From the NCBI GenBank assembly GCA_030762175.1, contig CM060834.1, positions 33,602,501 to 33,666,500 on the forward strand: a stretch of DNA of 64,000 nucleotides, read 5' to 3'. Under the pieces are notes generated by a model, which saw only the letters and a list, made by a program, of their open reading frames with translations, was not told the DNA's origin and did no database searches. The translations under genes were made by a program, and so were the position numbers. Source of the stretch: Metallyticus violacea. Taxonomy: Eukaryota; Arthropoda; Insecta; Mantodea; Metallyticidae. This document shows positions 12,415 through 24,110 of the stretch, in pieces. Positions within the stretch are counted from its first letter, which is position 1. Each line of letters begins with the position of its first letter.

Positions 12415-13706
12415 TATGTCCATAAAGTCACGGTGCAGTTTTGAACAGTCACACAAAAGCAACAAAACAAGATAGAAATGCGGAATCTTCACCAAATGAA
12501 AGAAAATCTCTTCAGGTTAGCATATGTACCTGTTCAGTATAATTCAATGTGGCTTTCGTTCGTTGCAATACACACATCTAAACGATATTCTAATTTATTC
12601 CACACACAACTAAGGGCATCAGTTGTAACAAAGTGAATAGCATCTCTGATTCTCACTTTTAAATTATCAATGTCGTTGATACGAAATTCTGTAGAAACAT
12701 TGCTTGACATATTCCTACAAGTAAAAGTCTAAAGGTGTTAGGTCCGGCAGTCGTAATGGTCCCGTCTTCCATCCACCCCTTCCTTTCCACCTCTGGGGAA
12801 ATGTATCCAGAAACTCGTGAAAAATGCTGGCGTAGTGTTGAAAGTAGACACCTTCGCCTACATCTTGAATTTGTGGCACTGCATACAATTGCAACATGTC
12901 AAGGTAGTTGTTGGTTTCATAGTCTGCTCCGTAAAGAAATATGGGCCTATAAGTTTATAATGAGTGGGGGCACATCAGATGTTCACCTTAGGGATGTCAC
13001 GTTCATACTCAATGTATACTTGAGGATTTTCATAAGCTCATATCCTGACGTTATGGCGGTGAACATGACAGCACACATAGAATGTGGTCTTATCACTAAA
13101 CAAAATCTTCTGTAAGAATTACTCATCAGTGACCATCTCATCAAGCATCAGTATAGCAAACTCATATCGTTTGAGTTTATCAGTTGGACGGATAGCGTGT
13201 AACAACTGCGGTATGTTACCCTAAATTAGAGTCGTTTCTTTTAACTGTATTAACTGTCGTCTTATTCATGACTAGAATTCGAGCAGAGACACGAATTAAC
13301 TCTAGGATTCCTTAGTTTCAACAAACTTGTCACTCACCGAGGTCTACCTTAACGTTTTTTGGTCCAACATGGTGCCGGTTTCCTTCAGTTGATTATCCCT
13401 CTGGTGAATACTATTCCTTTGTGACGGCTCTTCATTGTGCATGCGGCGATAATCACGACAAAGTCGTGCCATGGATTCAAACTTTGCAAGCTACAGGACA
13501 CATTGAACTTTTCTTTGCATTGTCCAAATCTTGAATTAATGACGTGGTTCGCTAATTGTTGTCATTACCTGTGCGCGCACAAAATTAAAGTTTATGTTTC
13601 AGAAACTCTTTGCAACACTCTTCATGTATCGTAGGTTTCATCCTTTGAATTCATTTCGTTTAGCCATTATAAGTGTTTAAAACTGCACCACTACTTTACG
13701 GACACA
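12415..13706 (-). mobile_element. Mariner-type DNA transposon with both inverted ends, transposase decayed
   Basis: The ends are inverted repeats: TGTCCATAAAGTCACGGTGC on the left, and on the right (reverse complement) TGTCCGTAAAGTAGTGGTGC, the match running on through CAGTTTT. The spacing of 1292 bp fits a mariner. The minus strand carries transposase pieces in shifting frames: FSDKTTF (first catalytic Asp region, about 13100), NPQVYIEYERDIPKVNI, NNYLDMLQLYAVPQIQD, FPQRWKGRGG, and LPDLTPLDFYL (third catalytic region, 12715-12760). The middle catalytic block, normally QQDGAPPH, is degraded to QHYASIFH, and stops and frameshifts are frequent. It is a dead but nearly full-length copy of the 'RWIGR-G ... 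SPDLTPLDFFLWG' lineage. Confidence 0.85.
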
Positions 13707-15655
13707 AATGTATTCAGGAGGAAGGGTTATACATGTCATCAGCTAAAAAGATGACTATATACAGAAACGAAAAACACATTTTAAACATTGAAAACGAATT
13801 TATAAAGATTTGCGTGCTTTTCATAGCTTTATAATTCAAATATGGGATTATTATGACAAGGCATATTTGCTAGAACATAATTGGTAGGCATTTTAACTTT
13901 TTTTCTTCTCTTCTCTTTCTGCCTTAAGCGCTCCGTTTCGTCACCCTTTTAGTAAGTTTCTGTTTTGTATAACGCGTAATTTTTAACCGGAGTTTGATGT
14001 TACAACAATGCCTGACATTGCGGGGTTTCGGGAATTTGAAGACATGTGCTCCTTGACCTTGTACACACTACAAACCGGTTTGGTGCAAGGCGTGCGCGCG
14101 CTGTTGGAGACTTTACCATTTCAAATTAGAGTTTGACTCACAGTAGCTGATGTTTGGATACAACTTGTACCTTTGAAAATGCGCATGCAATCATGTTAAT
14201 ATTCATCAGTTGTTTAAATAAATGCAATTAGTTTATTTTTATTATATTTCTCTAAATTATTAAATAACAATATTTTACTTTTTCCTTTTTATAAAATGGT
14301 TACGTAAACACATAGTTTTATTTTCTTTCATTGATAGTTCAATTAAAAAGTATTGGTATTTATTGAAATACGTATAAATAAATCTTTAATTGCTATTCAC
14401 TTATTTTCTTTCATACAAAGTTCAAAGAAACGTGTTACGCTTTTAGACACTTTCATTTACTTTACTTTCGAAAGAAATTGATACTGTGCAGGTGGTCCTG
14501 TCCTCGATTTGATTGAACCACTACTGGCGGTGAATCAGATGCACAGTGAGGGAGTTAGCCACAGAAGTCTGAACAATGTCACACCACAATGCTGCAGTAG
14601 AACACTCCTCAGATATAAACAAAAAGTGGCTAAGCTACAAGTATCGATCTCCTTCGAGAAGCGCAGTAGCAGTTACATGTTGCCATTACTTTCTTTCCAT
14701 CTGTTGTAATATTTAAATTCAGAAAAAGCAATTTATTTGCGAGAGTATTTGCTGCATTTGTAAAAATATTATAATAAAATATCAAATGCTCACATAATAC
14801 AATTTTATCTGCTATAACATTTACGTATGACGTTATATATTTATAATTCAAATCAGAGTAATATCGATATTTATTTAAGATAAATACACTTTTCGTTAAT
14901 GTGTGTCAAGAATTTATTGAAGGTTAAACAACATAAAAATATATGTTTGAAATATACGTGACTTTCTAGTAAAAGCGTGCATAATTTAAACAGAAAATGG
15001 TGGATATTCTATCGAACATTTTAAGATGGGGAACCTAAAGTCTGAAAATCTAGCTTAAGAAGACACAGGCTTAAACATGTCAATCACTATTGTGTTATCC
15101 GAATTGTTTGCAGCTGTTTTAATTGTATTTCCTTTAGTTTTACATTATTTACAGTTGTTAGTACAGTATCATATCACTGACAAACCTGAGATAACGTATC
15201 ATTTTGTACCTCATAACAGTTGCTCAAAGTAACAGTCACCAATCTCAGTGCAAGCATGACATGCGTATGAGATTCTGCCGCACCCTTTCAAATATCGCCT
15301 ATCTATAAACACTTGTGAGAGATGATGCCTGTTTCCTGTGCAGCATTTCAGCGGCGAAGGCTCACGCACGATAAATTTGCACTTGTGAGAAAGAGAAAAC
15401 TGTTCAGTGAAAGAGATGGAAAATCCTGCGCCTGCGTACAACATTCTTTTGTACCAGCTATCTTTTCTAAGATAAGCTATGCACTTGAGGGAAAAGTATA
15501 CGCGGGCAACAAATGAAAGTGTTAGTGTGTCATCTTTAGTTTGTATAGTTAGCTATTTTAAAGATAATATACACCGAATAATTAATCACTAGAATGCAAT
15601 ATATGCTATCACCATTGAAAGAGCCTAAAGTTTTTAAAATTATTGAGATACTCAC
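13707..15655. other. Non-coding stretch, possible intron
   Basis: AT-rich, no recognised repeat. If the Ig/FN3 gene continues downstream on the minus strand, this is its intron. No continuation of the FN3 domain was recognised here. Confidence 0.4.
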
Positions 15656-15879
15656 CCTTCTTGCTGGTCGCTTGACGTAATGGTCTTGTGGCTGCAGATG
15701 AGCTGATGGGGGTGGTTGCTGATGGCCTGGCAATGCCTGTGGTGCCCCTATCGGGAGTTTTCTGAAGGATAGCTTAAACTCCTCTATCGGTGTGTAACTG
15801 TTCACATTCCAGCTGATGTTGTACATGTCGCGAAACTTCCCCTTGGGATCACTGATGAATACGGCTGGGTTTGGGCGGC
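15656..15879 (-). CDS. Ig/FN3 neural cell-adhesion protein, exon with first half of FN3 domain
   Basis: This internal exon is 224 bp. It starts after a TGCAG acceptor (AG at 15880-15881) and ends before a GTGAGT donor (GT at 15654-15655). The first two bases complete a Gly codon split with the upstream exon (phase 1); the exon ends in phase 0. It encodes 74 further residues, RPNPAVFISDPKGKFRDMYN to RPARR. ISWNVNSYTPIEEFKLSFRK is the typical first half of a fibronectin III domain (strand-B Trp, then the strand C/C' stretch). It is followed by a Gln/His/Pro-rich segment (QALPGHQQPPPSAHLQPQ) that looks like an insertion between FN3 strands. The product is probably a membrane-anchored extracellular adhesion protein. 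The Ig-to-FN3 order recalls Klingon, Wrapper and related insect proteins; the exact orthologue is not certain. The next exon is not visible in the window. Confidence 0.85.
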
Positions 15880-17869
15880 CTGCAGGCATACAGTCAGTTT
15901 CCAGTTAGTTCTACTATGTCAAAGCATGTCACACAAGTCAAGTGGGAGGGTCAAGAACACATCCTAAATGAAGTTAGAATTATGAATTGTTGTTTTATAA
16001 GCACAGTTCAAAGAAAGCGCGTTTTTCTCACAAAGTATGAAATTTTGAGGCAAATGTCCAAGTGGATCTGAAAAATCAATGTGATACACAACGGCCCAAT
16101 TTTTGCAATTAATATATTATTTTATCGTGAAAAGAGATCTTAAAGTAATCAATTGATAGTCAGAATAAAAGCATATGCCTAAAACTTTGTTATAATACTT
16201 CAGGAGAAGGCGATAAAACTATCATTTGGAAATTATTATTCTCTGAGTGAAGTTCTTTGGGCAAACGTTCACTATTACTGGGTGCGCGTTAATGTGAATG
16301 AATTATATTGTATTAAGAGTAAAAAAATATAAATTGGTACTTGCTCTTTTAGTATCCTTTGCCCAATCAATCAAACACAGTATTTTTTAAATATTTATTG
16401 ACGATATTTAATCATTTCAAAACTTGTCAAGTTGATTACATTTCAGCCTAGCCCCTTCAACTCCCAGCCACCCCATTTTGAAATGTCGAATGACATCCAT
16501 AAATTACATTTTAAAGAGGATTAAATCATCGCGTCTTTTGTTTTCTATCATTGATTGGCAACCTGGATTGTTATTTGAATTTGCACAAAATAAAAAAAAT
16601 AAGTCAGTTTGTATGAGGTGAAAACGAATTATTTCGGATTATATTAAATTCTGAAAATGTATTCTGTTAATGGCTAGTATATGTCTCTAAGCGAACAAAA
16701 GAAAGGAAAATGATACGATATTTATACCTCACAAGCCGTAAGTTTGAATATTTGGCTATTTTACAAGATAATAATTATATTACAATGCAGGATATACACA
16801 AAAGAACGCTACGGATATAAAAGTTACTACAATATTTATTTCACACCTTACTCGGGCACACACACTGTCGACGCTGGTGCTGTCGAATTTTTTTATACGC
16901 TACCAGCAGCGTTTAATGCTTACTGCGGGGCCGGGAGCGTGTTTCGCGCTTTCAGTGTTGTAATCACACACACAAGATTGATCAGCGTCCAGAACTTTTG
17001 CCTTTACACAAACATTCAATTTTCATAAACTATCAGTACCACCTGGATATGTTATTTTTGTGTGGTTGCTCTTTCTTAAACCTTAATCACAGATATGAAC
17101 ACCTCAAAACGGAGCACGTAGAAAGCAGCCATCTGCTGCGACGCCATGTTGGAAACCAAACCAGCAGAAGCATGACAAGCGAACTGCTGGTAGCGAGAGT
17201 TTCCGCTACTCACAATGTATGTTGTGATCGTGCACGGTAACTTTTGAATCCGCACCACTCTTTTGCATATACCCGATATGTTGATTTTAAAACGCTTTTA
17301 TAACTAAAAACAATGAACATTGTGGAAACTTGTAAACAATGAAGCAACGATATTAAAAAAACACGTGATACATAAAACACGCTATAAACTACCAGTTTTA
17401 TTGGAGCGGTTTAAACAAATGAATGTCGAGCGACAAAACTTTCTATAGATAAAAAAATAAATCTTTAATGTCATCATTTCCTTGCGCTTTATTGGGGGAA
17501 CGTAACATGGCGTTTGTTGCAAAAGAGTTAAATTGTGATTATAATCATATTTTAGAAATAAAGGAATGCTGTTACGAAGGAAGGTATAAAATGTGGAAGT
17601 CAGCAGAATTGCTCTTATAACCTCTTTTTAACACTAAACCGTAAGATGTAAAAATATAACCGGTACACTAAAATCAATAATTATATTCATACACTTTTAA
17701 ACACAATTATATCATTAGACAAACTGAATCATTTTTATTTCTCAGTTGTGAAGAAAATAAAACCTTAAGGGTAATAAAAGGCTCCAGACAAATTATATAC
17801 TACGGTTAGGTACCTCCCTTCATGCGATAAATATAGATTAATTAACATTAAACAGAGAGGCTATTATAG

Positions 17870-18490
17870 TTATGAGCAGACAGAGTGCGACTGCGCAGTG
17901 GGAGAAAGTCAAGGTCGTATAATGCATGAACAGGTAGCCACTTGTAGTTAGTTTAAGGGAAGGTTTGTCAGCGAGTGGTTGCGCTTTCGTCTGTTACTCG
18001 GTGCTTTTATTGTGTGTAAACTGTGTGCTAATCATTCTTCATTGGTTATGCCTCTACATAAATACAATGTTGAAGAACGGTTTTTTATGTGCGATACATA
18101 TGTGAAAACGGATGATTGCAAAGAAGTGGTAAGGCGATTGGCAAGAAAATATCCTTGGCAATCGTGTTCCAGGTAGAGAAACTTGTTAAAATGTTACGAA
18201 AGTCAGGATCTTTCATGAGAAAAGTTAAATGAATACAGGACTTTCCTACGCAGATATCGGCAATGTATTGCCGCTGAGAGGCATCATTTTCAACATCTGT
18301 TATAACACAGGTTAATACTTATTGCTATTAGTTTTAAATAAATTATCATTTTATGCTTTCTTTAAAAATATGAGTGCTAACATAAAAACACTAACTTTAG
18401 GCCAGTGATTTTATTTCCGCTTTTCCGGTTGCGGCTACTGCACTTTCCCAGTAAACAACCGCGCTCAGACATCTCAAATGGCCTAACTGT
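17870..18490 (+). mobile_element. Recurrent element with mariner-type transposase N-terminus, copy A
   Basis: One of five copies in the window (others at 33945, 35050, 43255 and 58085). It contains a decayed N-terminal transposase piece: EERFFMCDTYVKTDDC, then RRLARKYPW, a Lys/Leu-rich helix region, then stops. This resembles the helix-turn-helix start of the mariner lineage whose catalytic parts appear at 12415-13706 and 46400-47760. After the coding piece comes a shared non-coding tail: CTGAGAGGCATCATTTTCAA, 'CAGTTTTAAATA'-like motifs and CCGGTTGCGGCT near 18430. The catalytic domain is absent in every copy, so this behaves as a non-autonomous derivative. Boundaries are approximate. Confidence 0.65.
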
Positions 18491-19488
18491 ATGTTAAAGA
18501 TATAATTCTTTTAAAGTTCACAGCAGTAGTTGCACAAATAAGTGCAAGAGTATATTAGCATTTTTTTTCTGTTTGATTATATAAAAATAAATAAATAAAT
18601 AAATAAAAACTCCTTATAGTATATTTAAAGTTTTCTTAAGAATTAAGACAGGTATAGATTATGGAACGCGAGCGCCGAGCGGCAAGGTTGCATTTTAAAC
18701 ACCAAATCTTCGTGACGGCACTGTTGATGTCAAGACACTTTTTGTTTTCATTCGACAGCCGATCACGGTAGCTAGCTAGGTAGAGCCGGCGCAGTGGAGT
18801 GATACATTACTGCGACGCTCCGTCGAACACTGCATAGCGATCCGGTGTGTTATTAAGCGCTGCCACTTCGGCGGATAAACTTTGGACAGAAAAATAGATC
18901 GACAAGGTCAGTAGTCTTTACTAACCGTCCCGAAATCTTAATCTGACACCCATTTATTTTCCTTCTCTGGGAAGCAATGCTTGGGATCATGGGACGGCAA
19001 AGAGGATCAAAATGTTCTACACTCTTGAAGCTTACGAATGGACCAATGTAAATAACTGAATGCAGTGCACACCTTGATTGATGTAGCATTGTGAATGGTA
19101 TAACAAAGTTACTCTCACAGAAAAATACTTTACTCATTGAGTAATGCTGATCTCTTTCCTCGTTATCTTTACTTTCACTGTCAAGAGAAAAGGAAAATGG
19201 AACATTTATGTTAAAATAATATTTTTAAGTATTTTCTTGAGAAGTAAAAAAAGAGAGAAGAAAATGCTATACATATACGTAGAAAAAGTCATCTAACTTC
19301 CGTTTCTCAAATGACTATGCTTCTTGCAACATTAGGAAAATAACTGGAAGAAACAATTTTGAAGTATAGTATTACATTGAATATTAGGAAAAGTAAAATC
19401 AGCAGGAAATTCATTCCCAAGGAAAAGGCCATAGCATCGAACCCAATATAATGACTACCAGTATTGAAGAGGCACCGGCAACTACATA

Positions 19489-20735
19489 GGGTGTTCCAAA
19501 AGCTCTCGGCCTGATGAAGAAAACACAAAATTTAAGACAAATGTTTTTTATTCATTTTTCAACATAGTCACTTTGTCAATCAGTATATTTAGTCCAATGA
19601 CTTTCCAACTATTTAATACCCTCAGTAAAATAAGATTGTCTAACTGTGAAAAATAAGCCTCTGTCTCAGCTTCAACCTGATCATTTGATGTGAATCTTCG
19701 TCCACCCAGTCATTTCTTCAGGTTTTGGAACAAAAAGTAATCACTGGGAGCCAAATATGGCGGATGTGGAAGCATTTGGAAGAAAAGATCATGCAGTTTT
19801 GCAGCAACAATCCCAGATGTGCGTGAAGACGCATTATTGTAATGAACGAGAAATTTGTTTTTTGCAAAATGTAGAGGTTCAGCCTGAATAACATTTTTCA
19901 GTTGGTGCAGTTGTAAAGCGTGATATTAACCGATGATAGTTCTGCTCTTCTGGAGGAAGTCTATGAGCACCATACCATGAGACTCCCAGAAAAACCGTAG
20001 TCGTAGCGTTTCCTGTAGATGGAACCGTTTTTGTCTCTTTCACCTGTAGCCACCCACTGTTTGGACTGCTCCTTCATCTCTGGAGTGTAGTGACCAATCC
20101 TTGTTTCATCACAGTAAGAAGCGTTAGAGAAACTCACTGGAATCGCGTTTAAACAAGTCTAAACACTCTTGCAAAATGTTCATTCGAATGTGTTTTTGGC
20201 CCATTGTTAACAAACGCGGCAACCATCGAGCGGAAAGCTTGCTCATATTCTAGTACAATGTATCGGCCTATAGAGGTCTTTGATATGTCAGCCAACTCGC
20301 GCACCTTCAATCGTCGATCATTGATTACGGCATTGGGAATTTCTGTCACAATCTCATCCGGTCGTAGCAGTTTTGGGGCACTCTGAACGCCCTCATCTTC
20401 AGTGGATGTACGGACTACGCTTAAATTCAGCAGGCCCTTTTTAACCGTCAAAAACGAAGGGGAAGAATCCTTTAATGTGGAATTTATCTTCTTTTGTACT
20501 TCTGTTGAGTTAAATCCATCAAAACGAAGTACTTTATCACAGCTCGCATTGCAGTTTTATCCATTTTGTAGAAATGTTAACACTAGTTGGGTTACACGAT
20601 CTCAAAAACATAATACGACACTTACGTGTCTGAAACTTTACAGCGTGACATCTAAGGATGATATTTAACAACTATCATAATAATTTGGCCTTCTTCTTCT
20701 TTGAGTTAGGCCGATAACTTTTGGAAAAACCCCCT
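19489..20735 (-). mobile_element. Mariner transposon, near full length, transposase broken
   Basis: Inverted ends share CCAAAAG(C/T)T(C/A)TCGGCCT, at 19496 onwards on the left and on the minus strand from 20724 on the right; TA dinucleotides sit at both outer edges (19487-19488, 20736-20737). The length of about 1.25 kb is typical of mariner. The minus-strand transposase shows a helix-turn-helix region (NDRRLKVRELADISKTSIGR, 20149-20451), the first catalytic site (DETRIGHYTPEMKEQSKQW, about 20030-20110), the second block degraded to HYNNASSRTS (Asp replaced), and PPYLAPSDYFLF near 19760, where the usual Ser-Pro-Asp is deleted but the final Asp of the DD34D triad remains. Several frameshifts. 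It lies inside the Ig/FN3 intron on the same strand as the gene. Confidence 0.88.
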
Positions 20736-21556
20736 TATATGCGTTAAATTGCTTACAACATATGGGGAAAATTAGCCACAATTTCAACGACGCTGTATGC
20801 TACTTTCATTTACTAATTTGCACAATAACTATCTTAAACTGCAGTTTAGAAAATGTATTAGCGGTTATCTCAATTTAGTCATACTCATAACTAAGCGACT
20901 GATGAGGTTGATAATTACGTTACTGGAGTTTCAGTTTATTTAGTGTCTACGTAAAACAATATGCCATGTCAATAATTTAGTAATAAAAGCGCAAAAGCTT
21001 TTATTTTTTTCTTTGAAACAAAAGAAAACGCGTGCAGAAATTGTTCCATCATCAAGGGAAAGATAACTATGGCGTCGTCTTTGAATTTAAAAACACTGTA
21101 TTACAATTCATCCCGTTAGCTGAATTGACTAGAGCATGAGCTTCTGTGACTGCGGACCCAGACAAAGGACAAAATTACGGTTTTATTTTTTTCTTCGAAA
21201 ATCTTGCTTTTCTCCATTTCATTCTATAACAGTTTTACTTTCCTCTTATCCGTTACTTTTTTATCTTAACGACTGACTGCTTTTCCGGTGAGGAGCCTGA
21301 TGGTTACCTATTGGCAGATAGGGTTTATGGTGCCATAGGGTTAACTCTTCACAAGCTAGAACGCTACATATCTACATTTATACTTACTAGGTTACTGCTC
21401 AGTTTTTATTCTTAATTAATCTGCAATAACAACATTTTACATTTTATAAACTTTTCTTCTTCAGTGCAACCATTTACGTATCCAAATATCATCTAAAAAA
21501 TGTAAAATAACAGCAGAGACAAGGGTAAAATTTGAAAGTTTTTGTTTCATAAAATA

Positions 21557-23000
21557 CACTTAGGGATAAAAAAAACAAATAAACAAATAAAAATAAAAAC
21601 GGGGCACTTTTATATTTTCGTTTATATAGCAATATATTTGCTTGTCCTAAAATATTATGGTTAACATTTATCATGGAGACATGTAGGAAATGTTGAATGT
21701 TTTTTATTTTATAAACAAGTCATTTTAACCGAATATTCCAATTATATGTACAAAGTCTCAGATACAACAAATTTGCTTCAATCATTTTGTGTTTCATTAT
21801 CATTATTTCTTTATTTTTTCATGTAAGTAGGGTTGTCACGTAAAAATATGACTCGAGCTGTAACCCTAAACGAAGATGGACACATGTTAGATTGCAAATG
21901 CAATGAATATAATTAGAAACACAGTCCTTCATACCATAAAAGGTTTAGAGAGACCCTAGAATATACCAGAAGACCAGCTTTGGATCGTCCGAGAGCTACA
22001 AATCAAAACGAATACAGGTACATGGTGTTGACAATACTTAGGGAGCGCAATTTCCCAGCTATGACTGTAGCCCAGCAATTTGTTAACATGCATGGTCGGC
22101 AGATTTTGGCCAAAAAGATAGAAGAAAGTTGAAAGCAAGTGGATTGACATCAAGTAGACATGCAACTGGTCCCAGTTTGCTCAGAATGCACCGAGTTGAA
22201 CGAATGCGTTTTGGAAAATGATCATAGGGGTTGGAGAAATGAACATAGAGCTGTGTACTGTTCACAGACGAGTCCCGTTTCAATCTGCGCTCACTTAATG
22301 GACGTAAAAGAGTTTGGAGAGGGAGGAGAAAATGATTTGCACAATGCTGCATTTCCGAAACCATTTGGAGGTGGTGGAGTGATGATTTGGGCAGAAGTAT
22401 CTATAAATGCTCGTACTCAATTTTAGTAGAAAATGGAAGTATAACAGCAGATAAATACATAATTGAATGTTTGACTAATCATGTTGTACCATTTGGCCCA
22501 TTTACAGGCGATACTTTTCTTTTATTGCACGGCAATACACGCCCGCATATTGCCTACGTGATCAGAGATTATCTCCAGGAATTGGGAATCCATGTTTTAT
22601 CATGGCCAGCAGAGTCCCGTCATGAATCCTCTTGAAACGTGTGGAACACGCTGGAACGGCGTGTTAAAACAAGACTCTCGCTGCCAGAAACTTACAGGAG
22701 TTGAGGCGAGCACTTCTTGAAGAATGGGAGCATATTCCTCAAGAAGGCAGGTCAAGACGTATAAATACAGTTAGTTTATTCAATCCAGAGATGGATGAGG
22801 CCCATTATTAAAATTCATTTTTAATGTTTCAATTACCGAAATCATATTTAATAGAATACATGTTATTGTTTTACATCCTTTGTAACTTTTCTCACCAGAA
22901 TTAAGTTTTATTTCTAATGTTATAATTTAAAGTGCTTCTTTCATTTTAAAATAATAAGGTTCAATATAAAAGTGTCCCCTAGCTTTTTTGTCCCTGAGTA
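21557..23000 (+). mobile_element. Tc1-like transposon with terminal repeats and TA target duplication
   Basis: The left end (21557: CACTTAGGGA then an A-rich run, later GGGGCACTTTTATATT at 21601-21616) mirrors the right end (GTGTCCCC...TCCCTGAG to 22998). TA lies outside both ends (21555-21556, 23001-23002). The length is 1444 bp. The plus-strand transposase shows DRPRATNQNE and a following helix region (21980-22090), the first catalytic block intact in one frame (FTDESRFNL, about 22260-22290), GGGGVMIWAEVS, FTGDTFLLLHGNTRPHIA where the second catalytic Asp is Gly, and MNPLE retaining the final Glu (about 22625). Frameshifts near 22130, 22300 and 22410 inactivate it. It ends about 38 bp from the splice donor of the Ig exon. 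Confidence 0.88.
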
Positions 23001-23039
23001 TATTTAATACTTAGCAAAAGGGAGTCTCAAACTACACAC

Positions 23040-23214
23040 CTGAAAGCTCCAGTCTCTGCCTAGTCTTTCCGATTTGGTTGTCGGCAACGCAGCTGTAGTT
23101 GGCGAAGTCTTCCGCCTGCACCTTGCGGATGATGAGGCTATGACGACTTCCACGCGACTCCATGATGCGTCTCTCCGTGGTGTCCAGTCTCATCGTATCT
23201 CTGTACCACAGCAC
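23040..23214 (-). CDS. Ig/FN3 neural cell-adhesion protein, exon with second half of an Ig domain
   Basis: This internal exon is 175 bp. A TTTCAG acceptor (AG at 23215-23216) precedes GTG, giving a phase 0 start; a GTGTGT donor follows (GT at 23038-23039), giving phase 1. It encodes 58 residues plus the first base of a Gly codon that the exon at 15879 completes. The peptide begins VLWYRDTMRLDTTERRIM and continues HSLIIRKVQAEDFANYSC then VADNQIGKTRQRLEL. LWYRD is the strand-C tryptophan region and EDFANYSC is the canonical D-x-x-x-Y-x-C signature of a C2/I-set Ig domain. Thus the exon holds the C-terminal half of an Ig domain, the last before FN3. Cell-surface adhesion or recognition in the nervous system is expected from Lachesin/Klingon/DIP-type relatives; the sequence itself shows only the domain type. 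The preceding exon was not found among 23.2-64 kb, so the upstream intron may exceed 40 kb. Confidence 0.9.
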
Positions 23215-23349
23215 CTGAAACCACAACAAACACTCATGACAACCCCAAATTAAACTACCTTTGTTAACCTCTAAACCAGCGAAAGACATTGATTTTGCAT
23301 CTACACAGAGTGCTAATCAATAACACTCGTTACTTTTATATCACAATAA

Positions 23350-24110
23350 ATAAGAGAGGTCTAAGGTCTAAGGTCTCCGACTTTTTATCTCACAAACAGC
23401 AAAAAAATTGAAACTTCTGTCACTACTCAATGTAATCTCCCTGCAGAGTACGCACTTTTCAAATGTTGATGCCATGATTCCATGGCCGCTTCTTTGAGTC
23501 AGTTTTGACCACTGGAAAATCACGATTGGAGATTGTGCTACAATGTAGAGTGCTTTTCATTGTTGGAAAAAGCCACAAATCGCTAGGAGCCAGGTCAGGG
23601 GTAAGTAGAGAGCATGAGAAACCACTCCATAGTTGTTTTCGCAAAGAAACACCTGAGTCATGTTCCCACCCACCTGGAGGACACTTTCCGCGTTTTCAGG
23701 TCTTCATACAGGATTGTGCGCACAGATTCCACGGAAATGGCAACTTTGGAGGTGATATCTTCCATCCTTAATCGGCGATCCTCCAAAGCAACTTTCTCCA
23801 CTCGCGCAATCATGATGTCTGACCGGCTGGTGCAAGACCGAGGTTGTTTCGGTTCTTGTCACATGACGTTCGGGCTTTTTTGAACTGTCGCACCCATGAA
23901 CGTATTTTTCACATTCAGGACACCATCAACACATGTCTCACTCAACAGACTATGAATTTCAAGATGTATCACACCACACAAGTGGAGAAAACAAATTATT
24001 ACTACAAATGTAATTCTTTTAAGTAGCATAAATCTCCTCACTCCAGCTGCAGCCACTAGGGTTCTGTGCACCGTACAGTGCTGCCATTTCTGTCACATGT
24101 TCACAAAGAG
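23350..24110 (-). mobile_element. Internally deleted mariner
   Basis: The minus strand holds the N-terminal half of a mariner transposase (EIHSLLSETCVDGV near 23960, then VEKVALEDRRLRMEDITSK and VRTILYEDLKTRKVSSRW at 23680-23830). It then jumps within about 60 bp to the C-terminal end (TPDLAPSDLWLFPTMKS, about 23570-23620, then WNHGINI). The central catalytic region of about 150 residues is missing, so the copy is about 760 bp instead of 1.3 kb. Its left edge begins about 135 bp upstream of the Ig exon. It belongs to a different mariner subfamily from the copy at 19489. Terminal repeats were not clearly resolved. Confidence 0.75.

Larger units (their letters stand above)
15880..23039 (-). other. 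Intron between Ig and FN3 exons, loaded with transposons
   Basis: Canonical GT...AG on the minus strand, phase 1, 7160 bp. It contains a recurrent transposase-fragment element (17870-18490), a mariner (19489-20735) and a Tc1-like element (21557-23000). Between these (15880-17869, 18491-19488, 20736-21556) I see only AT-rich sequence with short meaningless frames. Confidence 0.8.
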
